Below, piece by piece: positions 1-8,883 of a stretch of 64,000 nt of DNA. The notes beneath the pieces are model-generated. The model was not told where the DNA came from, did no database searches, and was given only the letters and a program-made list of their open reading frames with translations. How positions within the stretch are numbered: position 1 is the stretch's first letter; each line of letters begins with the position of its first letter. Made by a program: the position numbers and the translations under genes. The stretch comes from CALEUX01 sp964608615 (GTDB lineage Bacteria; Bacteroidota; Bacteroidia; Bacteroidales; Marinilabiliaceae), in contig CAZSQG010000007.1 in NCBI GenBank assembly GCA_964608615.1, positions 17,362 through 81,361 of the forward strand, read 5' to 3'.

Positions 1-97
1 TATGGACATTATTGTTTTTTTTGGGTTAAAGTTATTAATTTTATTAAAAGAGAAGATAAATTAGCATCCTCAACCAACATCAATAAAGATTTCTTTT

Positions 98-1969
98 ATG
101 AATAATAATATTACCACCAATTCTTATTGTGATAGTTTATTTCAATACAAGCGCAATCCTTGCCTGGAGGTTACAATAGGCAATTTAAAGCTTGGTGGAT
201 TGCACCCGGTTCGTATTCAATCAATGACCACCACTAACACACTTGACACGGAAGCAACAGTTAATCAGTGTATTCGCATATACAAAGCAGGCGGGGAACT
301 CGTTCGTATTACCACTCAGGGACAACGCGAGGCCTCTAATCTGGGGCCCATCCAAGAAGGTTTACGTTGTAGAGGGTATGATTTTCCATTAGTTGCCGAT
401 ATTCATTTCAATCCTAATGCAGCAGTTATTGCGGCTTCGTTGGTTGAAAAGGTTCGTATAAATCCGGGAAATTTTACCGATGGAGCAAAAAAATTTCAAG
501 ATATTCAATATTCTGATGAAACCTACAAACTGGAGCTTGATGAGATAAAAGAAAAATTTATTCCATTTCTTGACATCTGTCGTCAACATGGCACAACGGT
601 AAGAATTGGAGCTAATCATGGTAGTCTTTCTGATCGTATTATGGCTCGTTATGGTGATTCGCCCAAGGGAATGGTGGAATCATGCATGGAATACCTTCGC
701 ATTTGTCGTGAAGAGGGTTTTAACAGGATTGTTCTTAGTATAAAATCGAGCAATACCAGAGTAATGGTTCACACGGTACGTCTGTTAATTGCAACAATGA
801 AAGCTGAGGNNNNNNNNNNTCATCTGGGCGTTACTGAAGCTGGAAGTGGTGAGGATGGCCGTATTAAATCGGCAGTGGGAATTGGCGCACTTATGGCTGA
901 TGGTTTGGGCGATACAATACGTGTTTCTCTTACTGAAGATCCTGAATTTGAGATCCCTGTTGCGCGTCAGTTAAAAGAACATTTTGAATTATTTGAAGGT
1001 CACCCGTTCATTAAGGAGGTTTCAACAGATCATTACTTCCCCTATGAATACCAAAAACGGACCTCGCACCCTGTTGCCGGTATTGGGGGCAATCATTTGC
1101 CTGTTGTTATTGCCGACTTCAGGGGGGAACAGGAAATTTTATCACCCAAATTAGTTCCTGAAGCTATTATTTTGGATAATCCCCAACTTGTTTTGCCATC
1201 TGAATATTCTGATATAGTTAAAATATATCCTGCGGCTGGTAATTTTGAAATATCTCATAAACAATACTTATTGCTTTATACAATAGATTCTTTGGCTGTT
1301 ATTCCCGAACAGAAACCAGCTGTTTTGCAATTGAATTATAATGAACTTAACGATGAGGTAGTTTCATTTCTCAGGAAAAAGCAAGATGTTATCCTACTTC
1401 TTGTAACACAACATGCAAACGGAATTGCTGAGCAGCGTGCTTTTTTTCTTGCCCTTGGCCATTTAGGTTTAACCCATCCTGTAGTTGTTCACAGGCAATA
1501 TGAAAATGATGATAAAGCATCATTTCAAATTGATGCCGCGGCCGATACGGGCTTGTTGTTTTTGGATGGTTTTGGTGATGGACTTTCATTAGTAGCCCCA
1601 GCCATTGACCAGGCTTTTGTTATTGAAACCCATTTTGGAATTTTACAGGCCTCACGTGTAAGATTTTCACGTACTGAATATATTTCCTGCCCAGGTTGTG
1701 GGCGTACGTTATTTGACTTGCAAACTACGTCAGCTTTAATTAAGGCCCGGACCTCGCATCTTACAGGACTTAAGATAGCCATAATGGGATGTATTGTTAA
1801 CGGTATTGGCGAAATGGCTGATGCCGATTATGGATATGTTGGAGCAGGAGCCGGGAGAGTGTCACTTTTTAAGAACAGAGAACTAATAATCAAGAATTTT
1901 CCTGAAGCTGAAGCCGTGGAACGGTTGGTTGAACTCATCAAAGAGGGGGGGCATTGGCACGAGCCTTAA
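98..1969 (+). CDS. ispG: 4-hydroxy-3-methylbut-2-enyl diphosphate synthase (long form)
   Basis: IspG (GcpE) makes HMBPP from methylerythritol cyclodiphosphate in the MEP isoprenoid pathway, using a [4Fe-4S] cluster. The N-terminal TIM barrel is recognisable by VRIQSMTTTNT, ADIHFNP, RIGANHGSL and HLGVTEAGSGEDGRIKS. The C-terminal cluster domain carries CPGCGRT and MGCIVNGIGEMADADYGY, which supply the cluster cysteines. At 623 residues it is the long form with a large central insertion between barrel and cluster domain, as known in Bacteroidota, chlamydiae and plants, rather than the roughly 370-residue E. coli type. The ATG at 98 leaves a short unconserved leader before the first barrel motif. 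A run of ten N falls inside the barrel just before HLGVTEAG, so the exact residues there are unknown. It stands alone, followed by a secreted protein gene. Confidence 0.97.
   Translation: MNNNITTNSYCDSLFQYKRNPCLEVTIGNLKLGGLHPVRIQSMTTTNTLDTEATVNQCIRIYKAGGELVRITTQGQREASNLGPIQEGLRCRGYDFPLVADIHFNPNAAVIAASLVEKVRINPGNFTDGAKKFQDIQYSDETYKLELDEIKEKFIPFLDICRQHGTTVRIGANHGSLSDRIMARYGDSPKGMVESCMEYLRICREEGFNRIVLSIKSSNTRVMVHTVRLLIATMKAEXXXXHLGVTEAGSGEDGRIKSAVGIGALMADGLGDTIRVSLTEDPEFEIPVARQLKEHFELFEGHPFIKEVSTDHYFPYEYQKRTSHPVAGIGGNHLPVVIADFRGEQEILSPKLVPEAIILDNPQLVLPSEYSDIVKIYPAAGNFEISHKQYLLLYTIDSLAVIPEQKPAVLQLNYNELNDEVVSFLRKKQDVILLLVTQHANGIAEQRAFFLALGHLGLTHPVVVHRQYENDDKASFQIDAAADTGLLFLDGFGDGLSLVAPAIDQAFVIETHFGILQASRVRFSRTEYISCPGCGRTLFDLQTTSALIKARTSHLTGLKIAIMGCIVNGIGEMADADYGYVGAGAGRVSLFKNRELIIKNFPEAEAVERLVELIKEGGHWHEP
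810..819. other. assembly gap of 10 N inside ispG
   Basis: Ten N interrupt a conserved stretch of ispG. The reading frame happens to be kept across it, giving four codons between AE and HLGVTEAG. IspG proteins normally have six residues there (G-M-N/D-Y-P-L), so the real missing piece is probably 16 bases and the ten N are a placeholder (inference from the family). Confidence 0.95.
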
Positions 1970-2112
1970 TGTTTTTTTGGGTTGGAAAGTAATTTGATGT
2001 ACTTTTATAAAATAATTGAACAAAATAATGTAATTCGTAAGTGCTATTTTTTGCATTGGCGCAAAGGTTTTTATAAATTGCATTATTGTTTGAACCTTCA
2101 ATAAACAAAAAA

Positions 2113-2892
2113 ATGAAGCATCTGCTTTTGCTGTTGATTATTTTGCTGCCAATGGTTTCCTTGGCAGAAAATATAGAGATTAAAGGTACCTATCAGGGCG
2201 AAAATCTATATGTTAAAAATCCATTTGCATCATCCGGAGTCGGTTTTTGCGTTTATGAAGTTACTGTAAATGGGATGACTACTACTGATGAAATCAATTC
2301 AAGCGCATTTGAAATTGATTTGAGTGTTTTTGGCTTTCGGGTCGGCGAACAGATTTCTGTTGCTATAAAGTATAAAGAAGGTTGTACACCCAGAGTTTTA
2401 AATCCTGATGTGCTAAGTCCCAGGGCTACCTTTGAAATGGAGGAGCTAAATGTTGAAGGGGATAATATTGTATGGACAGCTCGTAACGAGTCGGGACCAC
2501 TGCCATATTATGTTGAGCAGTTTCGTTGGAATAAGTGGGTTACCGTTGGTGAAGTTTCCGGTAAGGGAGTTCCAGGTGCTCATAGATATTCTGTACCCAT
2601 AAGGTTCCATTCAGGAGAAAACCGTTTCAGAATAAGGCAAACTGATAGTCAACACAAGATTAAATATTCAGCTGAAGTTTCTCATAAAAGCACTACGCCG
2701 CCTGTTGCTTTTACCATTTCAGTAGGCCATAATGAACTGGTTTTTTCTCAACCAACCATGTATGAGGTTTACGATGGTTATGGGCGTATTGTATTTAAAG
2801 GATTTGGCGAACGGGTTAATATTGGGTCACTTGATAAGGGTCGTTACTATCTTAATTTCGACAATAAACTGGACTTCTTTATAAAACGATGA
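2113..2892 (+). CDS. secreted protein with type IX-like C-terminal sorting domain
   Basis: I do not recognise a specific family for this 259-residue protein. It begins with a clear Sec signal peptide (hydrophobic run LLLLLIILLPMVSLA, cleavage likely after SLA) when the ATG at 2113 is used; a TTG at 2086 would add nine unlikely residues in front. The body is beta-rich with few cysteines. The last ~45 residues (YEVYDGYGRIVFKG, then VNIGSLDKGRYYLNF, ending FFIKR) resemble the type-A C-terminal domain that directs proteins to the type IX secretion system: a strand with a 'D-x-x-G-R' turn, a 'L-x-x-G-x-Y' turn and a basic end. That reading is by pattern only. It lies alone between ispG and parA. 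Confidence 0.7.
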   Translation: MKHLLLLLIILLPMVSLAENIEIKGTYQGENLYVKNPFASSGVGFCVYEVTVNGMTTTDEINSSAFEIDLSVFGFRVGEQISVAIKYKEGCTPRVLNPDVLSPRATFEMEELNVEGDNIVWTARNESGPLPYYVEQFRWNKWVTVGEVSGKGVPGAHRYSVPIRFHSGENRFRIRQTDSQHKIKYSAEVSHKSTTPPVAFTISVGHNELVFSQPTMYEVYDGYGRIVFKGFGERVNIGSLDKGRYYLNFDNKLDFFIKR

Positions 2893-3278
2893 GTTTTTTG
2901 ATTATGATATTTTTGTCACTAACTTCCAAGTCTATTGCATAGGGCATATCTATCCGGCTTTAACCTTAAGGTAAAAGAGTGGATTGTTTTAACAATTTAT
3001 AACCTTCCAAATCCATATTGAGTACATAACTGTGTTGTCAAGCATTATTAGCTTTGATATTCAGTTGGTTACTTGTTTTGTAATTCACCCCCAAGGCTTT
3101 ATTCCGGAGTACTATTGAAAAAATGAATAGAAATTCGAAAATATATATTATTGAATGTCAATAGCAAACGCAAATTAATGGAAGCAATACCTGTTTTTTT
3201 TTAATAAAAGATTAACTTTGGCTTTCGTCAAAAAAAGTGTTTTATTCATTTTTGACATGGATTTTAAACCATTATTTT
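2893..3278. other. intergenic region before parA
   Basis: No coding signal is seen in this AT-rich stretch. It holds a small palindrome ACCTTAAGGT near 2963 and the candidate parA promoter at its right end. I looked for a parS-like centromere site (TGTTnCACGTGAAACA type) next to parAB and found none. Confidence 0.6.
3190..3220 (+). promoter_or_regulatory. candidate Bacteroidota promoter of parA
   Basis: TAACTTTG at 3213-3220 fits the -7 consensus TAnnTTTG exactly. The -33 box is poor (CCTG at 3190-3193, 19 bases upstream). It would start transcription near 3227, about 50 bases before the parA ATG. Confidence 0.45.
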
Positions 3279-4082
3279 ATGGCAAAAATTATTGCATTAG
3301 CAAATCAAAAGGGGGGTGTAGGTAAAACCACCACAGCCATTAATCTTGCGGCCAGCCTTGCTGTACTTGAATATAGAGTACTAGTGGTTGATGCAGATCC
3401 TCAGGCAAATGCCACATCAGGATTAGGGTTTGATCTTAAAGAAATAGAAAACAGTATTTATGAGTGTATTATAGATAAGGTTGATCCTAAAACTGCTGTT
3501 CTTAAGGCAGAGATTGAACATCTTTTTGTGATACCATCTCATATCGACCTTGTTGGTGCCGAAATTGAGATGCTGAATATGCCAAACAGAGAGTATGTGC
3601 TTAAGGATGTTCTGGAAAAAGTTCGCGGTGATTACGACTTTATTCTAATAGATTGTTCTCCTTCGCTTGGACTTATAACTGTAAACGCCCTTACTGCTGC
3701 TGATTCGGTTATGATTCCGGTGCAATGTGAATATTTTGCTCTTGAGGGACTTGGGAAACTTTTGAATACCATAAAAATTATACAAAACAGGTTGAATCCT
3801 GACTTGGAAATTGAAGGATTCCTTCTTACTATGTATGATTCACGTTTGAGACTTTCAAATCAAGTTGTGGAGGAGGTTCAAACGCACTTTCAGGAAATGG
3901 TTTTTGAAACAATCGTTACCCGTAATATCAAATTGAGCGAAGCACCCAGTTATGGTAAAGCTGTTGTTATGTATGATGCTTCTTCGAAAGGAGCCCTGAA
4001 TTATCTGAATTTGGCAAGAGAATTGCTTCAGAAAAATAACATGACGAAAATGGACAATAAAGACAAGATCATAAAGAAATAA
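3279..4082 (+). CDS. parA: chromosome-partitioning ATPase ParA (Soj)
   Basis: ParA-type Walker ATPase that binds DNA nonspecifically and, with ParB, segregates the origin region. The deviant Walker A motif KGGVGKTT lies at residues 10-17 of the chosen start, followed by VVDADPQANAT and the Walker B-like FILIDCSPSLG; the C-terminal NIKLSEAPSYGK segment is typical of chromosomal Soj proteins. The start was set at the ATG at 3279 (MAKIIALANQKGG), because family members begin just before the Walker motif; the in-frame extension upstream to 3237 is not conserved. Length 267 residues, normal for the family. parB follows after 20 bases, so the two form an operon; a candidate promoter precedes parA. 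Confidence 0.97.
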   Translation: MAKIIALANQKGGVGKTTTAINLAASLAVLEYRVLVVDADPQANATSGLGFDLKEIENSIYECIIDKVDPKTAVLKAEIEHLFVIPSHIDLVGAEIEMLNMPNREYVLKDVLEKVRGDYDFILIDCSPSLGLITVNALTAADSVMIPVQCEYFALEGLGKLLNTIKIIQNRLNPDLEIEGFLLTMYDSRLRLSNQVVEEVQTHFQEMVFETIVTRNIKLSEAPSYGKAVVMYDASSKGALNYLNLARELLQKNNMTKMDNKDKIIKK

Positions 4083-4102
4083 TAACCATTTTATTTTTAG
4101 TG

Positions 4103-4984
4103 ATGACAAAAAAAAGTGTTTTGGGACGAGGCCTTGGGGCGTTAATTGACAATACCGAAGATGTATCCAGAAGCAGGGTGTCGGCTTCGATTATGGAAGT
4201 TGAAATAAGCAAGATTGAGGGGAATCCATGGCAGCCACGTTCCAGATTTGATGAGGAAAAATTAAATGAGTTAGCAGTTTCTATAAGGGAGCTTGGAATA
4301 ATACAACCATTAACGCTTAGGAAAATTGACGACAACCGTTATCAGCTTATTGCTGGTGAACGACGTTTTCGTGCTGCTAAAATTGCAGGATTGCAAAGAG
4401 TTCCGGCATATGTGAGATCGGCTAATGATGACATTATGTTGGAGATGGCCCTTGTTGAAAATATTCAGCGCGAAGACCTTGATCCAATTGAAATTGCTAT
4501 TAGCTATCAGCGTTTGATGGAGGAATGTAGTCTTACCCAGGAAAGCATGTCGGATAGAGTTGGAAAAAAGCGTTCAACCATTGCCAATTACTTGAGATTG
4601 CTTAAGTTGCCTGCCGAGATTCAATTAGGTTTGCGTGAAAAACAAATCACTATGGGTCATGCCAGAGCAATGATTAATGTAGATGATTCTGATTCTCAGT
4701 TGATGATCTTTGAAGAGATTATTAAACACGACCATTCTGTTAGAAAAGTGGAGGAGATGGTTCGAAAACTGGCAGATGAACCTATTGTAAAAGAACATAA
4801 AAAGATTCCTGCTGAAACATCAACCGAAGCTTATGATCAACTAAAACTGCAGCTTTCAAATTTCTTTAAAACAAATATCCAGTTTTCAAGAAATGATAGT
4901 GGCAAAGGTAAAATCGTTATTCCTTTCCGTTCTGATGAGGAACTTGAGAAAATAATAACCATTCTTGATAAGGTTAATTCTTAA
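4103..4984 (+). CDS. parB: chromosome-partitioning protein ParB (Spo0J)
   Basis: ParB is the CTP-dependent DNA clamp that loads at parS and stimulates ParA. The protein starts with the ParA-interacting KKSVLGRGLGALI segment. It then has the ParB/Srx domain with NPWQPRSRFDEEKL and the CTP-binding box GERRFRAAK, and the helix-turn-helix region EDLDPIEIAISYQRL...LTQESMSDRVGKKRSTIANYLRLLKLP that reads parS. The C-terminal ~60 residues would be the dimerisation domain. The ATG at 4103 is preferred over the GTG one codon upstream. 293 residues, a normal length. It is cotranscribed with parA. No parS site was seen in the window. Confidence 0.97.
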   Translation: MTKKSVLGRGLGALIDNTEDVSRSRVSASIMEVEISKIEGNPWQPRSRFDEEKLNELAVSIRELGIIQPLTLRKIDDNRYQLIAGERRFRAAKIAGLQRVPAYVRSANDDIMLEMALVENIQREDLDPIEIAISYQRLMEECSLTQESMSDRVGKKRSTIANYLRLLKLPAEIQLGLREKQITMGHARAMINVDDSDSQLMIFEEIIKHDHSVRKVEEMVRKLADEPIVKEHKKIPAETSTEAYDQLKLQLSNFFKTNIQFSRNDSGKGKIVIPFRSDEELEKIITILDKVNS

Positions 4985-5137
4985 CTGATTGTTCGATTAG
5001 TTATCAGATTGGCGGTGCGAAAATAACACACACCCCCTGGTCTGAATTATTATACAGGTGCTGAAATATATGGTATGGATGTTCTGCCATAGGCTTCCAA
5101 ATGTGACACGTAGCCAATGACTTATAAACATGAATGC

Positions 5138-5755
5138 ATGAAATTGTGCCTTTGGATTTTTTTGTTTAGTTTGAATGTTGTTTTACAGGCTCAGACAAAT
5201 GACACAATTCCTGTTATTGTCTCTGAACTTGAGATTCCAGAAGTTGTTCAGGAAAAGCCCCATTCGCCCCATAAAGCCAGCATTTATTCTGCAGTTTTTC
5301 CGGGATTGGGTCAAATTTATAATAAGAAATATTGGAAACTACCATTAATATATGGTGGTATTGGAGGGGTAGCTTATGCTATTCATTTTAATTCAACAAA
5401 TTATAATAAATACCGGAGTGCTTACAGGGATTTTTTAATTGGAGATCCTGGAAATACGAGTTATATAAAGGTTATTCCTCCCGGATTAACCATTGAAGAT
5501 GTTCAGGGAACATATTCAACATGGTTTCAGAGAGCCCTGAAAAACAAAAAAGAATATTACAAACGATACAGGGATATAAGTTATATTGGTATGGTTGCTA
5601 TTTACCTTGTCAATATAATCGATGCGAGTATTGATGCGCATTTTTATGATTTTGATGTAAGCGATGATCTTTCATTTAGAGTGGAGCCTGCGTATCTTCA
5701 GCCAAATGCTGAAACAGGTGGGGCACTTGGATTGCAGGTGAAGTTTCGGTTCTGA
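5138..5755 (+). CDS. DUF5683 family envelope protein
   Basis: A Bacteroidota-specific family of unknown function, normally found just after parAB and before a transglycosylase gene, as here. After an N-terminal signal-like segment (KLCLWIFLFSLNVVLQAQ) and a short linker comes the conserved core: HKASIYSAVFPGLGQIYNKKYWKLPLIYGGIGG, which contains the 'PGLGQ-Y-KKYWK' pattern and a hydrophobic helix. A second hydrophobic helix (YIGMVAIYLVNIIDASIDAHF) is followed by a beta-rich tail ending QVKFRF, an ending often seen in outer-membrane or envelope proteins. ATGs at 5117 and 5138 are both possible; I take 5138 because it puts the hydrophobic region nearest the N-terminus. The location suggests an envelope role, but none is established. 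Confidence 0.8.
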   Translation: MKLCLWIFLFSLNVVLQAQTNDTIPVIVSELEIPEVVQEKPHSPHKASIYSAVFPGLGQIYNKKYWKLPLIYGGIGGVAYAIHFNSTNYNKYRSAYRDFLIGDPGNTSYIKVIPPGLTIEDVQGTYSTWFQRALKNKKEYYKRYRDISYIGMVAIYLVNIIDASIDAHFYDFDVSDDLSFRVEPAYLQPNAETGGALGLQVKFRF

Positions 5756-5908
5756 GGGTTCAGCTATTTTGTGTATTTTGTGTTTATTGTATCTTTATTT
5801 TTATTAATACGTTTAATAGTAGCCTTTGGTGTTCTTAACGTGGAATAATTTCAGAAGGTTTGAAAAGGGGGATTGAGATTTTTACACGACATAAATAATT
5901 TATTTGAG

Positions 5909-7462
5909 ATGAAGAAAATTTTGTTTTTATTATATATGGGTGGCTGTTTTATGACATCACAGGCCCAAACCGAAGAACAGGAAGAACTTGAAGTAATTGC
6001 CGAAGAACTTGAAGTAGTAACCGAAGAAGTTGTTTGTGGTAATAACCTTGACAGTTTGGTCAACCTTTGGCACATGCGAAACAGCGTTACTGATCTTGTT
6101 GTGGATACTATTTCGGAAACTGCTGAACGGCTTATTGAAGAATTACCTGATTCAGTTTATATTAAGCGTCTTGCGGCAATAAATTCGCCCATCAATTTCC
6201 CGTTTAACAGTCAGGTTAAATCCTACATAAAGCTTTATACCCAGCGACGTCGCGAACAGGTTGAAACCATGCTGGGATTGTCAGAATATTACTTCCCTGT
6301 TTTTGAAGAAGCTCTGGATGCAAAAAATCTACCATTGGAGTTAAAATACCTTCCTATTATCGAATCGGCACTTAATCCTCAAGCCCTTTCCCGGGCTGGG
6401 GCCTCTGGAATATGGCAGTTTATGTATTATACCGGAAAACGTTATGGGTTGGAGGTAAACTCTTATATGGACGAACGGCGAGATGCTGTAAAAGCCAGTA
6501 AGGCAGCAGCCGAATTTTTATCGGAACTATATAAAATATACGGCGATTGGCACTTGGTGATTGCTGCCTATAACTGCGGACCGGGAAATGTGAATAAAGC
6601 CATTCGACGTTCGGGGGGGAAGCGTAATTTTTGGGAAATTTATTACCGATTACCCAAGGAAACAAGAGGATATGTGCCGGCTTTTATTGCAGCAGCTTAT
6701 ACCATGAGCTATGCGCGCGAACACGATTTTGTTGCCCGGCCATCTTATTTACCAATTGCTACTGATACCATTATGGTAGGGCAACCACTGCATTTTAATC
6801 AGATAGCGGAAGTAATGCAGATACCTGTTGAAATGATACGTGAGCTGAACCCACAATACCGTCGTGATGTTATACCTTCTAAGGACAAACCATACCCGTT
6901 ACGTCTTGCTTTTGACCATTCTACAATTTTTGCATCACTTGAAGACTCTATCTATAATTTTAAACGTAATCAGTTCTTTCCTGATAATAAACTTATTGTA
7001 ACGCCTACCGACTCGCGACACGCGGTGGTGTCTCCATCAGGCCGGGAAGGTATAAAATATACTGTTCGAACAGGAGATGCTGTGGGGCTTATTGCCGATT
7101 GGTTTAATGTATCATCGTCTGACTTACGATACTGGAATAATATTAATCGAAACCTGATAAAAGTAGGACAACGTCTGGTTGTATATGTGCCAAAAGATAA
7201 GGCAGGTTATTACCAGAATATTGCCAATTCAAAAATGGGTAAATCTGCCACAACAGTTAGCACTGCAAAACCTGTTGAATTCAAGGCTAGCCTTTCAGAG
7301 GGTGATTATGTTTACCACGTTGTGCGATCGGGGGAAAATTTGTGGACTATTGCTCAAAAATATCCTGGTGTTTCAAACGAGGACATCTTAAGACTAAACA
7401 ATATTAATGATGCACGAAAATTAAAACCAGGACAGAAATTGAAAATTAAACCGGTATCCTGA
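5909..7462 (+). CDS. MltD-like membrane-bound lytic transglycosylase with two LysM domains
   Basis: Cleaves the glycan strands of peptidoglycan non-hydrolytically. After a signal peptide (start at the ATG at 5909: MKKILFLLYMGGCFMTSQAQ) and an acidic linker rich in Glu/Val repeats comes the SLT domain. This has the catalytic Glu in KYLPIIESALNPQALSRAGASG, then GIWQFMYYTGKRYGL and AAYNCGPGNVNKAI. Two LysM peptidoglycan-binding domains follow, at about residues 381-428 (YTVRTGDAVGLIADWF...) and 467-515 (YHVVRSGENLWTIAQKY...). The domain order matches E. coli MltD. The signal peptide has a Cys but no clear lipobox, so lipidation is uncertain. It probably belongs to the parAB-DUF5683 transcription unit, with a terminator about 90 bases downstream. 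Confidence 0.93.
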   Translation: MKKILFLLYMGGCFMTSQAQTEEQEELEVIAEELEVVTEEVVCGNNLDSLVNLWHMRNSVTDLVVDTISETAERLIEELPDSVYIKRLAAINSPINFPFNSQVKSYIKLYTQRRREQVETMLGLSEYYFPVFEEALDAKNLPLELKYLPIIESALNPQALSRAGASGIWQFMYYTGKRYGLEVNSYMDERRDAVKASKAAAEFLSELYKIYGDWHLVIAAYNCGPGNVNKAIRRSGGKRNFWEIYYRLPKETRGYVPAFIAAAYTMSYAREHDFVARPSYLPIATDTIMVGQPLHFNQIAEVMQIPVEMIRELNPQYRRDVIPSKDKPYPLRLAFDHSTIFASLEDSIYNFKRNQFFPDNKLIVTPTDSRHAVVSPSGREGIKYTVRTGDAVGLIADWFNVSSSDLRYWNNINRNLIKVGQRLVVYVPKDKAGYYQNIANSKMGKSATTVSTAKPVEFKASLSEGDYVYHVVRSGENLWTIAQKYPGVSNEDILRLNNINDARKLKPGQKLKIKPVS

Positions 7463-7865
7463 AAACAAATAATCAGTTTTTTTATCGGGTGGAGAGGGAT
7501 TAGTGACCAATAATTAATGCTTGTTACTTTTATCTGGATTGATAAAAATTGCCTCACATATTCTAATGTGGGGTTTTTGTTTATACCATATATATCATTT
7601 GTATTGATTCGATAGAAGAAATTTGTCGTCTTTAGGCCTCCATTCTGTTTATAATGCCTTGTAATATATACTGAAACAGGATTAAATGGATTTTTGTATA
7701 ATTGGTAATATCTGTCTATATTATATAGAACATCAAATTAAGTGAGATCTCCCTTGAATTTTGAGCTATTCCTTAATAATTGAAAAAAAATATCTGACAA
7801 AAAGACTGTTTATTGTTGCTGGCAGGTTTTTTGTTGTTTGATATTTGAATTTAAAACTTAAAGCT
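7463..7865. other. intergenic region, terminator then AT-rich spacer
   Basis: Contains the terminator at 7552-7580 and otherwise AT-rich sequence without a coding signal. The stretch around 7711-7735 (ending TATATAGAACAT) faintly resembles the dispersed repeat described at 38614 and 61895. Confidence 0.5.
7552..7580 (+). terminator. intrinsic terminator downstream of the transglycosylase gene
   Basis: CCTCACAT (7552-7559) pairs with ATGTGGGG (7566-7573) through eight pairs including one G-U, around a six-base loop, followed by TTTTTG. Confidence 0.75.
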
Positions 7866-8570
7866 ATGTTTTCGTTTCCGTTACTAATAATTTTTGTTGC
7901 TTTTAGTTTACTGAGCTGGATTGTTAGTGCTCAGCTGAAAAGCCGGTTTAAAAGATATTCCAACACTCCATTGCAAAGTGGTATTTCGGGAAAGGATGTT
8001 GCTGAGAAAATGCTTCGCGATAATGGTATTTATGATGTAAAGGTACTCTCGGTTCCCGGACAACTTTCTGATCATTATAATCCTGCCACCAAAACAGTTA
8101 ATTTAAGCCCCGAGGTTCATAATGGTCGTAATGTGGCAGCTGCTGCTGTGGCTGCTCACGAGTGCGGACACGCCGTTCAACATGCAAAAGCCTATGCACC
8201 TTTGCAAATACGATCTGCACTGGTTCCTATTCAGAATGTTAGTGCCAGGTTGCTTAACATTATCTTTATGGTCATGTTTTTTGGTGCTGTTATTTTGCCA
8301 TCTATTATCTCATACAATATGGCCCTTTTGGTAATTATTGGTTGTTACTCTGTTTTTACCTTGTTTGCCTTTATTACCCTGCCGGTTGAGATTAATGCCA
8401 GCCAAAGAGCCGTTGCATGGCTTTCGAATAGTGGTATAACATTTGGCCGTGGACACGAGGAAGCCAAGGATGCTCTTAAATGGGCTGCTATGACATATGT
8501 GGTGGCTGCTTTATCGGCATTGGCAACATTGGCTTATTACATTTTTCTGTTTGTTGGCAGAAGGGATTAG
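7866..8570 (+). CDS. YugP-type membrane zinc metallopeptidase
   Basis: Member of the putative neutral zinc metallopeptidase family typified by Bacillus YugP (Zn_peptidase_2). The zinc motif HECGH is at residues 98-102 in AAAAVAAHECGHAVQHA, preceded by the family signature LSDHYNPATKTVNLSPEV. An N-terminal helix (PLLIIFVAFSLLSWIV) and three further membrane segments (about residues 120-142, 146-170 and 205-228) anchor it. A conserved LPVEINASQRA between helices probably provides the third zinc ligand (Glu). Start at the ATG at 7866; a TTG seven codons upstream is less likely. 234 residues, normal size. Substrates are unknown in this family. It appears to be a single-gene unit with its own terminator. 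Confidence 0.9.
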   Translation: MFSFPLLIIFVAFSLLSWIVSAQLKSRFKRYSNTPLQSGISGKDVAEKMLRDNGIYDVKVLSVPGQLSDHYNPATKTVNLSPEVHNGRNVAAAAVAAHECGHAVQHAKAYAPLQIRSALVPIQNVSARLLNIIFMVMFFGAVILPSIISYNMALLVIIGCYSVFTLFAFITLPVEINASQRAVAWLSNSGITFGRGHEEAKDALKWAAMTYVVAALSALATLAYYIFLFVGRRD

Positions 8571-8883
8571 TGAATAATCTTGTTACGATAAAAAATGAGG
8601 CCTTCTCCATTGTGAGAGGCCTCTTTTTTATAAACTATATAGTGACAGTGCAACAATTTGACTTTCATATCTCGCACTTCGTTTGAAATGACAATCAGTC
8701 ATTTATGGTTTTACAGCAAACCACAACCTATAAATTACTAATTCTTGGCACCTCGGTGGATAGAAAACTTTGCGACCTTTGCGTTTATAATAATTGTTAT
8801 ATTTGAAGATCATCATTTTAACCCACCTGAATAATTTAATAAGCGAATCTGTGCCTCTTTGCTAATATTAATTTTACCAGCTA
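8571..8883. other. intergenic region between convergent genes
   Basis: Holds the terminator at 8597-8629. The rest (around 8765-8785 CTTTGCGACCTTTGCG, and 8850-8866) looks like the low-information 'CTTTGCG' repeats often seen between Bacteroidota genes. No gene is supported. Confidence 0.4.
8597..8629 (+). terminator. strong intrinsic terminator
   Basis: GAGGCCT (8597-8603) pairs perfectly with AGGCCTC (8617-8623). An inner CTC/GAG extends the stem after a one-base bulge, and six T follow. It lies 26 bases after the metallopeptidase stop. Confidence 0.85.

Noticed and set aside
2893..5116. parS centromere site near parAB
   Set aside because: No TGTTnCACGTGAAACA-type palindrome was found in the intergenic stretches around parA and parB.
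8765..8866. CTTTGCG-type direct repeats as a CRISPR or regulatory array
   Set aside because: The units are short, irregular and without spacers of constant length; they look like ordinary degenerate intergenic sequence.
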